From Asterochloris sp. CNOR1 (taxonomy: Eukaryota > Chlorophyta > Trebouxiophyceae > Trebouxiales > Trebouxiaceae): a DNA stretch of 64,000 nt. The translations under genes were made by a program, and so were the position numbers. The first letter of the stretch is position 1; the number at the start of each line of letters is the position of its first letter. Location of the stretch: contig OZ017754.1 of NCBI GenBank assembly GCA_963969365.1, forward strand, positions 248,001 to 312,000, written 5' to 3'. Positions 23,901-33,922 of this stretch are shown piece after piece. The notes under the pieces are model-generated. The model made no database searches and had not been told where the DNA came from. It was given only the letters and a program-made list of their open reading frames with translations.

Positions 23901-26900
23901 CACTTGCCATACTCCTCCAGGATAACCTGCACCATTTTAAGGAGTTTCGAAGGGTAGGGGAGCATAGGAAATGAGCTGCATCAGGTGGGGAGTCTTAAGG
24001 TAGCCTGGAGAACACACATAGTCAGCTGGTCGACTGCTCTGCAAGTGTCACTGCTGTGCCACATAGCATGGCCAGCTGCAGGAAGCTTGAAGCAGCCTGG
24101 AACGCACAGTAAGGTCTGCCCCCTGTTTGATGCTGCAGCAGTTCAGTATGGTGCAGGTTGGCCTGCAAGAAGGGGTCAGCTGCAGATTGTAGGCCTGCAG
24201 TGGTCGCCGTTTTTGCTGTCAGCAGGATGGCGCCAAAACTTAGTTGTTTTGCAGCTTCAATGGGTCATGCTATGTATAGGTAGCAGGGTGATTGCCCCCA
24301 CTGCGTCTGAGCGCCATGAGCCACAGCCTCCTGACAACTCTGCAGGCGGGTTCTTAGTGCAGCTGCAGGCTGCTCAGCATGGCTGAGGGCATGGGGCGCC
24401 TAAGCTTGCTGCGCTGAAAGCACAGGTCCTTGCTTGCAATTCAGGATGAGTCAAGCTGCTCAGCAAACAACACTAAGTTGTACAGGTGCTCAGCTGACAT
24501 CGCAAGGCTCACCGGCTTGCCAAGTGTGGTGCCATCTTGAGCGTGGCAAGATATCCAGCTCGTTTGGAAGGTCAAGTTGCGAGCGTTCCAGTTGTCAACC
24601 TGGCATAGTGAACATGGGCTGAGCTTTGACAGCCTCTGGGAGCAGCACTGGCAGCAAGGCACACCCGGGAGCTGGCAGCCTGCAAATTTGGCCCGAACTG
24701 CAGATTTGCCAGAAAGACCGGTGGCACAGGAGCAGCAGGGGCACAGGGACAAAGGAAGGATCATAAAATGAGCACAGAAGCAGGGGGGCATGGGCTCACC
24801 CAGCTGTGGAAGGCAGCAAAGTCGATAGCTGAGCTGGCATGGTCTGCGATGAAGTCCTGGCCAGTCTGCTGAGGCCACGTGATGTTGTAACCATCTGCAA
24901 TAGACAGGGTGAGCCAGCAGTCAGCTGTGTGCAGCCAGTGCGGGACAGTTGTGCTGGGGAACCAGGTAGCAAAGGTCTGCAGCAGGCCGTTTCAAGGCGG
25001 ATCAGCCCAGCAGGTAGCCATGTGCACGGTGTGCACAGCAAGTTGGGCAGGTTGCAGCTGCAGTTTGGTTCAAAATAATTCTTCTTTGAACTTCAGTCAC
25101 CCTGCATGTGACAGATCTCAGCTCAGCTGAGTCACAAGACTCATTGGTTGGACACCAGAACCTTGCCGCACCTCCTGAAACACAGGGCAGTGTTCTGGCA
25201 TGTGTGCACTGCCTCAATGTGAGCCACACGGAGCAGAGTTGGAGACTCCTGGCGACAGCAGTTACCTGCTGATTGCCAGGATCTTCGGCACCTCTGCGGC
25301 ACTCACTGGAGTCAAAGAGGGGGTTGCAGTCCAGCCTGTTGGCAGTGGTGGAGTAGAAGCCCTCCTCTCCAAGGGTGAGCAGGTGGTTCTTGTCCAGGCT
25401 CTTCACGTAGGGCGCCATCATATTCACCCAAGTCTGCAAAGGAAGATCAAAGCTTGTTGAAGATTATCAGATGCTCTGGTGGTGCTGCAATGAGCATCAC
25501 AGAGGCAAGGTCTCCAACAGCGCGTCGCACATGGGGCGCTCACAGGCAAGGTATGCCCAGGCTCACTCATATCACGGGTTGCTGGCATGCTACCAAGCTG
25601 TCTGCAGGACATTTGCACAGCAGCATGCTCTATATCATGAATGTATGTGCGCCCAGACGGCAGGGAGGGTTGGAGGCATGCTGACAACTACTCTGCAAGT
25701 GCCATGGACAAAGTCCGGTCCAGCATCATCCTCAGCATGGGTTCCTGAGGGGCATGAATTACTGTATATGGTATATAATACTGCACTTGCTGGGGCCTTG
25801 CTCACCGCAATGGTCCCGTTGGGGCAGCCGATGCAGTGGGGCTCGTTGATGAGGTCCCAGGCAAAGATGGTGGGGTCATCCACATCTGCAAAGGAGAAAG
25901 AGAGGGAGATCAGTGCAGCACTTAGGCTGGTGGCTTTCAGCAAATGGCACCCTTCAGGAACTATTGACTGCACAAAACTTTTGCACAGCAGCTATGTTTG
26001 GCAGGCCAGCCATGCCCAGCATGAGGTCATGCCAGTGCACAGGTAGTCAGGCCAAGGACAGCCCAAGGTCGTGGCTCATGTGCACCTTGTAGCTTCACCC
26101 CAAGTGATCAAGTCAGCAATCCAGCAATACGTCTCAGAAAAGGCAAATTGGTCATGGACTTCAAGGCCAGCCTCAGCAAGCACTGCCGACAGTACCAAAC
26201 TTGGCACTTGATGGTGGCAGAGGAAGGTGCAGAGAGGGTATCGACACGGCACACAGGTACTATTCTGTAGATGGACAGCTGCAGCTCCCCTTACGGGAAG
26301 ATGGTGCTGGGACAGTGCCACAGCTTTGCAGTTGTGTGCACTCCCAGAGCAGGCCAGCAAGGAGCCTCACATGGGCGGCCATTGATGGTGTTGACCCTGT
26401 TGATCACTGTTTTGACGTGATCGCGATAGTATCCCTGGGCTGTAGGGTTGGTGTAAAAGTCGAGGGGTGTGGCAGCAGGGCCCACAGCCCAGTTGGCATA
26501 CTGTTGGAGGCCATTGTTGTACTGCAGGCCAGGGCTGAAAGGTTGTGGCAGGCATCACAGTGCAGCAAGCAAGGTGCAAGACATGCATGGGCCTGGCAGC
26601 ACTTGGCTCTCTGCTGCCATGATGTGCAACCACGCCAGCACAGAGCAAGAAGTAGTCTGGCTGAACCTCAGCATAGTGTGGGTGGGCGCTCTTGTGGAGT
26701 GCTCACCTGCCAGTTGTCAATGAACGATGCTATGACCTACAGGCACACACAGGCCATTACACAGGCCATTGAATTCCAATAATGCTCAGTAACAGCAAGA
26801 GGGAAAGTGCTGATGCAGCAGGTAGCGGCCCAACCCACCAGCCTCGTTATACCAAGCACAGAATGAAGCCGTGTCCAAGTTCAGCAAAGGCAAGCGCTGA

Positions 26901-28579
26901 TCAGATGTCAGCTACAAATGGGCCTGGTTCAGGCCAGAGCCCCAGCAGATTTCACACCTTGATGTTGCGTTGACTGGCTTGGTCCAGAGCATAGTCCAGG
27001 CCTCTAAACATCTCTTCATTGTAAACTCCAGGGGAGATCTGGAGCGCGGCCAGGCTGTCCACCTAAAAACAGCAGAAGAGGAGCATGTCAGTCAAACGTC
27101 AGACTTCCCAGCTTCATCACAACTTAGTCAGAAGCCCTTGGAAACCTCCTCATTGAAACCTCCTGGAGCGCAGCCAGCCTGTCTGTCTGGTTACAGGTGA
27201 AGAGAAAGACGTCAGTACGAGGACACACTTTGCAGAGCGTGGCCAAGGCGACACCATGGCGACAGTCAGCACAGGACCTGTGCATGCTGATCAGGGGAAC
27301 ACCAGCTGAGCGCAGGGTGCGGAGCTGGCCACCTGCAGGCTTGATGCGCACAAGAGCCGCACGCGCCAGTCCAAGAGCATACTGCCTGTCCCATGTAGTC
27401 ACCGCTGAGCGCATGGTGTCTATATGGGACAGGCAGCGCAGCAGCATCATAGGTCAGCCAGGGACGACAGTAGAGGGTGGCAATGCTGAGGAGACAGGCG
27501 CACATGGCAGGCAGAGAAGAACATGCAGCAGCCTTCAGATCTGGCACACCTAGATAGAGACTTACCAACAGAAAGGCTTACCGATTGGGCCCATATCCGC
27601 ATGACAGTGAGATTGTTGCTGACTGCCAAGTCCATGACTTCCCGGAGCAGCTGCAGGCAGTGGCAGAAAGCAGTTCAGTTCTGCAAGCTGCAGAATGAAG
27701 CAGCTGCTCTGCAGGCAGTACCAGCAGCAGCAGGTTTCTCGAGGCAGTGGCTGCCCTCAGCTGCCATGTTCATGAGAAGAGTGTGGGCGGCTCCACCTCA
27801 GCAGGAAACATGAGCAGCTGTGGCTGCATGCTGCAGCACAGGCAGGCGCCTAGAGTGGGCAGACTGCCGCTGCTGGCCTTCTGGGGCACAGCAGCAGCAT
27901 GTGCATGTGACAAGACAGTGCTCACCTGAGGCCCAGTCATATTCACAGGAAGGGATGCTCCGTAGAGCCGGGGCGTACCTGCAGGGTCAGAGATCATGTG
28001 ATGAGACACACCTGGCTCAGGCATAGATGCACAGAGCAGCAGCAAAACCCATCAGTCACCTGCTCCAGACTCAACCACCTCCCACCTGCGAGGCAGCAGA
28101 GCACGGTGCTGGCTTTGTGTGGGTGCAGGCGCAGGACACTATGTAGGGCACAGGTACAAGCTGGCAGGCATGGAAACAGAATGCAATGTAGGGCGCCACA
28201 AAGCAAGGTTCTGGTGCACGTCATCCATGGGCTTACTGGTTCCAGATTGCTGGGTAGAAGGTGGAGCAGCCCACTTGAAAGTTCCCTGCATAGGGCAGCC
28301 AGGCTTTGTGATACCTTGCCACTCTACCCTGCCGCCTCAGGATTGAGGCCACTTGCCTGCCAGCTCTGCAGCACTCACCCTGGTCATTAACAAAGGCAAA
28401 GTTGTTCCCACCAGGAGACTGCAAAGGCCCCAAAGACAGACGTCAATGAATTTAGTCGTGCCTTGAGCAACTGGCAGCCTGGCTGAGGCAGCACTCACTG
28501 ACGAGACTGCCTGGGAGGCTGCTGGGATGGCCAGCAGCCCTGAGACTAGCAGGGATGCCCACAGTATCCTCTGCATCAT
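17982..28579 (-). CDS. Secreted GH5 endo-beta-mannanase with EGF-like and PAN/apple-like modules
   Basis: Exons in order: 28579-28499, 28418-28379, 28285-28237, ~27979-27930, 27650-27582, 27062-26958, 26736-26707, 26521-26371, 25885-25806, 25433-25292, 24894-24800, 24599-24513, 23926-23785, 23360-23292, 22759-~22601, 22021-21853, 21170-21057, 20582-20519, 20097-20009, 19601-19413, 18860-~18745, ~18260-17982. Exon 1 is a signal peptide ([20 protein letters not shown]). GH5 marks: [47 protein letters not shown] (acid/base Glu), [28 protein letters not shown] (nucleophile Glu), GFWEW. It should cut beta-1,4-mannans outside the cell or in the wall. After it come a calcium-binding-type EGF module ([20 protein letters not shown]), then a Cys-containing region with PAN/apple character ([27 protein letters not shown]), a Pro-rich linker and an N-glycosylation-rich tail. 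The exon near 27979 joins out of phase in my model, and the 18.8 kb to 18.26 kb join is unresolved. Confidence 0.85.
19329..19450 (-). repeat. Segment of gene D duplicated at 22409-22525
   Basis: Covers the 3' end of the exon 19601-19413 and its donor region. The + strand blocks 'CAGCAGCAGCCAAACTGG' and 'CTGACCTGTGGCCTGTCC' are shared with 22409-22525, which sits about 3 kb away in an upstream intron of the same gene. Confidence 0.8.
20730..20815. repeat. Short minisatellite, about 20-bp unit
   Basis: About four imperfect units of 'GGTCTCCCACCACAGCAGTA' in a gene D intron. Confidence 0.8.
22409..22525 (-). repeat. Decayed copy of the gene D exon 19601-19413 (3' part)
   Basis: The copy reads CKTRDRPQ then a donor, against ARKTMDRPQ then a donor in the functional exon. 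It lies inside the intron between the exons ending at 22601 and starting at 22021. Its frame is not preserved further upstream. Confidence 0.75.
27118..27190 (-). repeat. Decayed copy of the gene D exon 27062-26958
   Basis: The - strand gives [11 protein letters not shown], against [11 protein letters not shown] in the functional exon. The copy sits just upstream of that exon in transcription order. Confidence 0.7.
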
Positions 28580-29223
28580 GGCTGATCTCAAGGCTGAGGA
28601 CTGGCTGACGCGTCCTGCCTAGAGGCACCCTGCAGGCTGCTGGACTGACACTTGGCCGGTACACAGTGTGGCACAGAGCTGCTGGAATCACAAGGGGACT
28701 AGATCTCTCACTGTACTCAGAATGGCAGCCTCTTGGACGGGCTCCGTGGTTCCAGAGCTAGCACAGCTGTCCTGCCTGGCAGCAAGCATGAATAGCCTGC
28801 AACATGTCATGGTGCTTCTAGCCCATTGTACCATAAGACGCCCTGAACCTTTCAGAGATGCACTTCGAGGAAAGTGCAGGCGCACTGCACACCTCTGTAG
28901 CTGCATGCACACTCACCAAATGCTCCTTGTGGGTCTCGTCATGCTGCCTGGAGCCCATGGCACCTCCCGCCGCAGCTTTAGCTTTTGCGTCTCAGCTGAA
29001 CTGTCTCTCATGTCAAGCATGCTCCCTGCTCCTTCCAGGGGCTGCTGAGGATGCCCCTGCGCGCTCTTTGTCCTCCCCAGAAACAAGGTTAGAGTTACAC
29101 AAGGGTGTTGGGTCCAAACTCATCTATGCGTCCTTTCAAAACTGTGGGCTTCTCCAGCCTTGGGATCATTCATGCTCTCTCAAACTCGTAAGTCTTCACA
29201 CCAATGGCCAGCACAATGACTTT
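28580..29223. other. Intergenic: promoter side of D, 3' side of E
   Basis: About 640 bases with no convincing coding exon. It must contain the gene D promoter near its left end and the gene E 3' UTR at its right end. Confidence 0.5.
29095..29099 (-). terminator. Candidate TGTAA poly(A) signal of gene E
   Basis: TTACA on the + strand, 125 bases beyond the gene E stop. Confidence 0.45.
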
Positions 29224-32040
29224 TTACTTCTGCTTCTCAGCCTGCTTTTGGGTCTCAGCAGGCACCTTCAGGCCCTGCGGCCAGTTACACAAGATCAGCA
29301 GTGCACCCTTGGGGACTTTGTAGAAAGCCAGACACCTGTGCGGCACAGTGCCACTGGCATGGAGGCTCAGGCAGGGCACAGAGAGGCTGTCAGGCAGAGG
29401 TCATAAGCAGACATGAGGCATACAGCCTCAGCTAAAAAGGAGGGCGCACCTGGGTTTTGGCATTCTTGGAGGGCAAGATCTTGGCCTCTCCTTGCTGCAG
29501 GGGGCACAGACCACACAGCCTGAGGTGATGGCTAGAAAGAACACACTGCTCATGCTGCTCAAGTGGGATTCACACCCAGCTGACGGAGAACAGTGGTGAC
29601 AGACCTGCACACTTTGTTGCATGGGTTTGTCTGCACACCCAGCATGGCTGGTAAAGCTGCATGGAGGCAACCTAGTGCACAGCTCTGCTACACATGCTCC
29701 AGCTCCAGCTCCAGCAGGCTCTGCCAAGCACAGCAGCACGTATCTGCAGAGCCTGCCGGCCCCTGCTGGGGCAGATCCTGGATCTGGCCCAGAAGGCCAG
29801 AGGAACCTAATCCAGGCATAACACTGAGGCGGGCTTTTTACAGCCCAGTGAATTAAGTTTGTTCAGCAGCCTCCCTCCGCTCCTACACTGCATGAGGCTG
29901 CCACAGGACCCTCGTATACACCAGGCCAGTGAAACCTATTTTTAAATCTCTTGCCTGCCAAAGGCCTGCCAAGCTTGCACTGCAGCCTTGCTTGTCCACT
30001 TCCGGAACCTACACCAGACCTTGCATCCACAGCCCTACCTGGCCAGTCAGTCCGCCAAAGGGGTCGTCTTGCCCTGGTTTCCTGCCCTCCTGGACTGCCA
30101 GGTCGCCCAGCACGTTGATGTAGCTCAGTGGGTTGTTCTTGGCGACGGTCCTCTTGGCCTGCACAGCACAGCCTGTCTTGGCTGCAGGCCGCTGCTGTCG
30201 ATTTGGTGCACCCCCAGGTGCACAGCCATGCAAGAGCGCTGACCGCCATGTGCCAGCAAGTCATCTTTCCAGCAGCACGGCTTCACAACCTGATCCTGCT
30301 CAACGCCAGACAAGTGACTTCAAAGCTGCTGGAGCTCACCGCATCCTTGGCCTCGTCAGCCTTAGCGAAGGGGTTGGGGATGGAGGGCACGTCAACCGAG
30401 TTGCTTCCTGAGAAGGCCTCGGATTTGGGCCTGGGTCCCTTGATCTGCACTCAGCACATGATCGTCATAAAAGTCTCTATTGCATTTCCTGCACAGCTGC
30501 AACGCTGAAGCTTGCACAATCTGCTGTTGCTGGAGCGACTGAAGCAAACTTGGCACGAGGCCCACACTCTGCAGGGCAGGCAGCAGCGTGCAGGACAGGA
30601 GCATGAGGCATTGCTCCCAGGCCCTCAAAGCTCAGTCAGTAAGGCAGGCAGCCACATCTCGCCGCCTGCCTGGCCGGCGGGTACGCCACATCAGCACAGT
30701 GGCAGCCTGACAACACAGTCTCCACTTCCTGCCTGCAGGAGTGCTCATGCACCGCCCACCAGAAGCAGCAAAATACAACCCACTGCAACTGCAGACCAGC
30801 GGACGCATCACAGCAGCACAGAGGGGCCTCTACAGTGCACCCACGATGTCCTGCCTCCAAGAATGCCGACACAGCCCACCCAACAGCAACCCAGTGGGCG
30901 TATGACCAGCAGGCGCCCTCGGTACATCCTTCACTTCATGCCGCATGCCCATGCACGTCCCACCACAGCAGCAGACTAGCGGGTGCACGACAGCAGCACA
31001 GCAGAGACCACCGCACCCTGCCTCCAGACCTGCCCAGCTTCCAGCCCATCACACAGCACACCTCCTATGGCAGCTGCCACGCCAGTGTCCCCCTGCCCTG
31101 CCCGGCTCAGGGCAAAAAAGAGCCAGCTGGGAGAGCCCCCAACAGTGCAAAACCGCTCTCAAAACTCCCCTTCTGAAGCAGTCTGGCTTATTGAGCCAGC
31201 ATGTCTCAGACATTCGTTTCACATATGCGTAGCCCCCCCTTGAGGCACTTTAGCTGGCAGGTCCCGGCAAACATGTCTGCTCACGTCGCCCAGGCCTGGG
31301 ATGTTGTCGCGGGTGGCGCCCTCCTTGTTCCCGGTGGCCTCGTTCACCAGTGGCACTGGGTTCTCACCTGCACAGCTCGGAGGCATGGTGCAGGTGGGCA
31401 GTGGGCTGGCTGGCAACATGTGCGGGCACACTGCAGCATTGACACGTCCCAGACACAGGCTTTCCTGTGGCAACTTGGCACATGCGCACCCTCATGCACA
31501 AGGCACTGAGGCCCCTCTTCCCATGCAAGCCACTCACCTCCTGTCTTGCCGATGTCTGCCAGCTCAAAGACCGGTCCTGCCTGCAGATGTCAGCAGCTGC
31601 AGGTCTCAGGCAGCTGCTGGATAGCTTGTGCCAGGCAACTCTTGCAGTGGCTTGGTGTTGGCGCTGAAGAGCCTTGCTTGTTTACCTTCTGGGGCAGTAC
31701 ATCTGCAACTGCTGGGCCTGCAGATCTCAGACACTGTTGATGTCCAGCCAGCCTTCAGCAGATCCAGAGTCACTGCAGCATTCCGCATGCATTCATTACC
31801 TGCCACAGGAGACAGCAGCAGGCTGCCAGCTGCAATCCCAGCCAGCAGGTGCTGTGCTGGGCTCCTTCGCTGCTCCTGCAATACACAAACAGCTTCTGCA
31901 ACACTAATTGGGCTCAAGCAGCCATGACCAGACCGCTGCATCACCTGATATGCCCGCACCACAAGTCTGGCTCCTGCAGCCTTCCGGGAGACCGTCTGAG
32001 GCCTGAATGCGGCTGTCTGGTTGGCTGTGAGCTGCATCAT
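29224..32040 (-). CDS. Plastid-targeted, probably thylakoid-lumen protein of unknown function (204 aa)
   Basis: Eight exons join in phase without adjustment: 32040-31945, 31875-31800, 31576-31538, 31367-31285, 30444-30340, 30158-30039, 29494-29450, 29274-29224. They total 615 bases. The N-terminus MMQLTANQTAAFRPQTVSRK is rich in Ser/Thr/Arg/Ala with no acidic residue, like a chloroplast transit peptide ending near VVRAYQ. A short hydrophobic stretch follows, AGIAAGSLLLSPVAG, which could be a lumen-targeting signal. The rest is hydrophilic, rich in Pro, Gly, Asn and Lys (SNSVDVPSIPNPFAKADEAK, KPGQDDPFGGLTGQ), and ends in a charged tail, ETQKQAEKQK. I do not recognise the family. Size and layout resemble small photosystem-associated lumen proteins, but that is inference. 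Confidence 0.85.
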
Positions 32041-32880
32041 GATGTCCGTGCGTACCTAGAGCTGCAGGGAACCTGCGTTTGTGGGTACCTTGACAGAAGA
32101 TCTTTTCCCTTATCTTGGGCAGCTGCTTTTGACTAAGGGTGTTGGCTTCAAAAGGTTTCATCCTAATTGATGCTGCTGTCAGGGGAAAGCTCAGGTTCTT
32201 TCACAAAGCGTCGCACACGGCAGCCATGATGCACGGGCGGGCCCCCGGTGTCATGCATCTCTGCGGGCGCGCGCCTTGCTCCTGGCCGCGGCTGTCACTT
32301 TTTGCTCCTTTGCCTACACAGATGAGGTTCGGGATCAAGTCAAGGGTGTGTTGCAGGACGCAGACGCTGGCAGGCTCGAATGGCATGCTCAGTCACCTTT
32401 TCTGCCTTGCCCTCGGCCTCCTTCCCTGTTGTCCAGAACAGGTGCACTGCCCGTGCTACGAGCACAGTCCTGCAGCCCAGACAGAGCCAGGCTGAGCACA
32501 GCAGCCACTCTGCTGACAGCTTGACGGCCGTGAAGAGCAGCCAGCGCAGGTTTTTTTGTGTGGTGTACAGGCCCAGCCCTTTCTCACAGGTGTTTCCTGG
32601 CAGCCCATGGCAATGCAGCCTGCTGCAGCCAATCCTGCAGGTGTCTGTCACACAGGTCGGCAGACTCGTGGACCCACACGCAGTCAGCACACAGAGCAGC
32701 ATATGCCCAGGCCAGCATGCAACGAGAGCGCACTGATGCTTGAGCATGCTGACCTTGGTGGTGTGCTCATCTGCTTCCACTATGGCCAAGAAGACACTTG
32801 TGAGGCTCTGTTTCAAACAGAGGTCACCAAAACAGACCAAGGTGCCGTCCTTTCACAACAAGCCCATTGACCTCAACAGC
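32041..32880. other. Upstream of gene E; possible further - strand exons
   Basis: A - strand frame at about 32545-32370 gives a hydrophobic then charged peptide (LRWLLFTAVKLSAEWLLCSA ... GKEAEGKAEK) that could be an exon of gene H or an independent gene. No start, stop or phase-matched neighbour was found. Confidence 0.25.
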
Positions 32881-32884
32881 CACC

Positions 32885-33511
32885 TAGATAGCAACAAGTG
32901 CGCAGGTAGAGTTTGATGGTGGCCCCCATCGATTCCAATGAGGCCGCGAAGACCACAAGATGGCTGTCGCCAGGTACAGAGCGCGCGGCACCCGCAGCGG
33001 ACAGGGCAGCAACCTGACCAAAGCCTAGATGTCTGCTGTCCGGAAAGCCCACCAGTTGAGGCAGCAATGGACACAGGGCCTTGGGGTTGGAGGCCTCCAC
33101 CCTCTGTACGGTGCCCAGATGCAGAGTCTGGGATGAGACCAGGTGCAGTCTCACACTTGTGTGACAGCATGGCAGCATCTTGCTCTGTTGGGCCCCACAT
33201 CTCACCAGCCAGGCACATGCCCAGGTGCAGGTTTGAGTCCCCGTCACCCCTGGCCGGCAGCTGTTGGCATCGGGCCTGCTGCACAGGCAGAGTACCCACC
33301 CAAGCGTTCCTGCGGCACATGACAGCGCCTTCGTCTCAGGTGGCAGTCGGTCACCAATGGCCCAAAAACATGCAGCTCCCGCAGCGCCGATTGCAAAGGG
33401 CATCACGGCCAGTTGATACCAGGGTGCGGGCAGCTGATACCTGCAGCAAAGGAAGAATGTGGAGCATGTGGGAGCAGCAACACAGGGAGAGAGAGGCAGG
33501 TGCCTCACCAT
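32885..33511 (-). CDS. Possible small membrane-protein gene
   Basis: The clearest exon is about 33439-33307 after a CTGCAG acceptor. It reads YQLPAPWYQLAVMPFAIGAA then GAACFWAIGDRLPPETK, one probable membrane helix. A downstream stretch near 33000-32885 is open in two frames, so the C-terminus is unresolved. No certain ATG was placed; one in frame lies at 33511 if the preceding intron is retained, and the true 5' end may lie near 33890, close to gene F. Short, with one helix and a polar tail, it resembles accessory subunits of respiratory complexes, but I cannot assign it. Confidence 0.35.
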
Positions 33512-33789
33512 TGTGTCTGTGCTTGCTGTGTGGCAATGACTGGTGTTTGGGAGGGCATAAGGCTTTGTCAAAGTTGACCTTCCTTTTGTGTTTGGAGGAA
33601 ATGTATTATTCTCAACTCACACCAGCATGGCTAATGGTGATAGCATATCAGGAATTTTCGTTGCAGGCACTTAGACAATCTGGGACGACCTTGGGCTGGC
33701 GTAAAAAAAAGCTGGCCTGCTCTGCTTTCAGAAGCCTGGTGTTCAGGATAGCGTATGCAGAAGCCAAACAGCCAACGAATAGGTTACCA

Positions 33790-33922
33790 TAGCCTACCTG
33801 ATATTTGCAGTCTCAAACGTTGGTTGAGATCTCCCGCTGTCTTGGGCCGCTGCTCGGAGCCCAACGGGACAACCACGGCTATAACTGACCGTGCTAGGCT
33901 ATAGGCCTGTGTCTAGGCCGCA
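33790..33922. promoter_or_regulatory. Probable divergent promoter between H and F
   Basis: The ATG of gene F at 33923 and the apparent 5' end of the - strand gene H leave little more than 100 bases between them. No TATA-like element was recognised. Confidence 0.3.
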
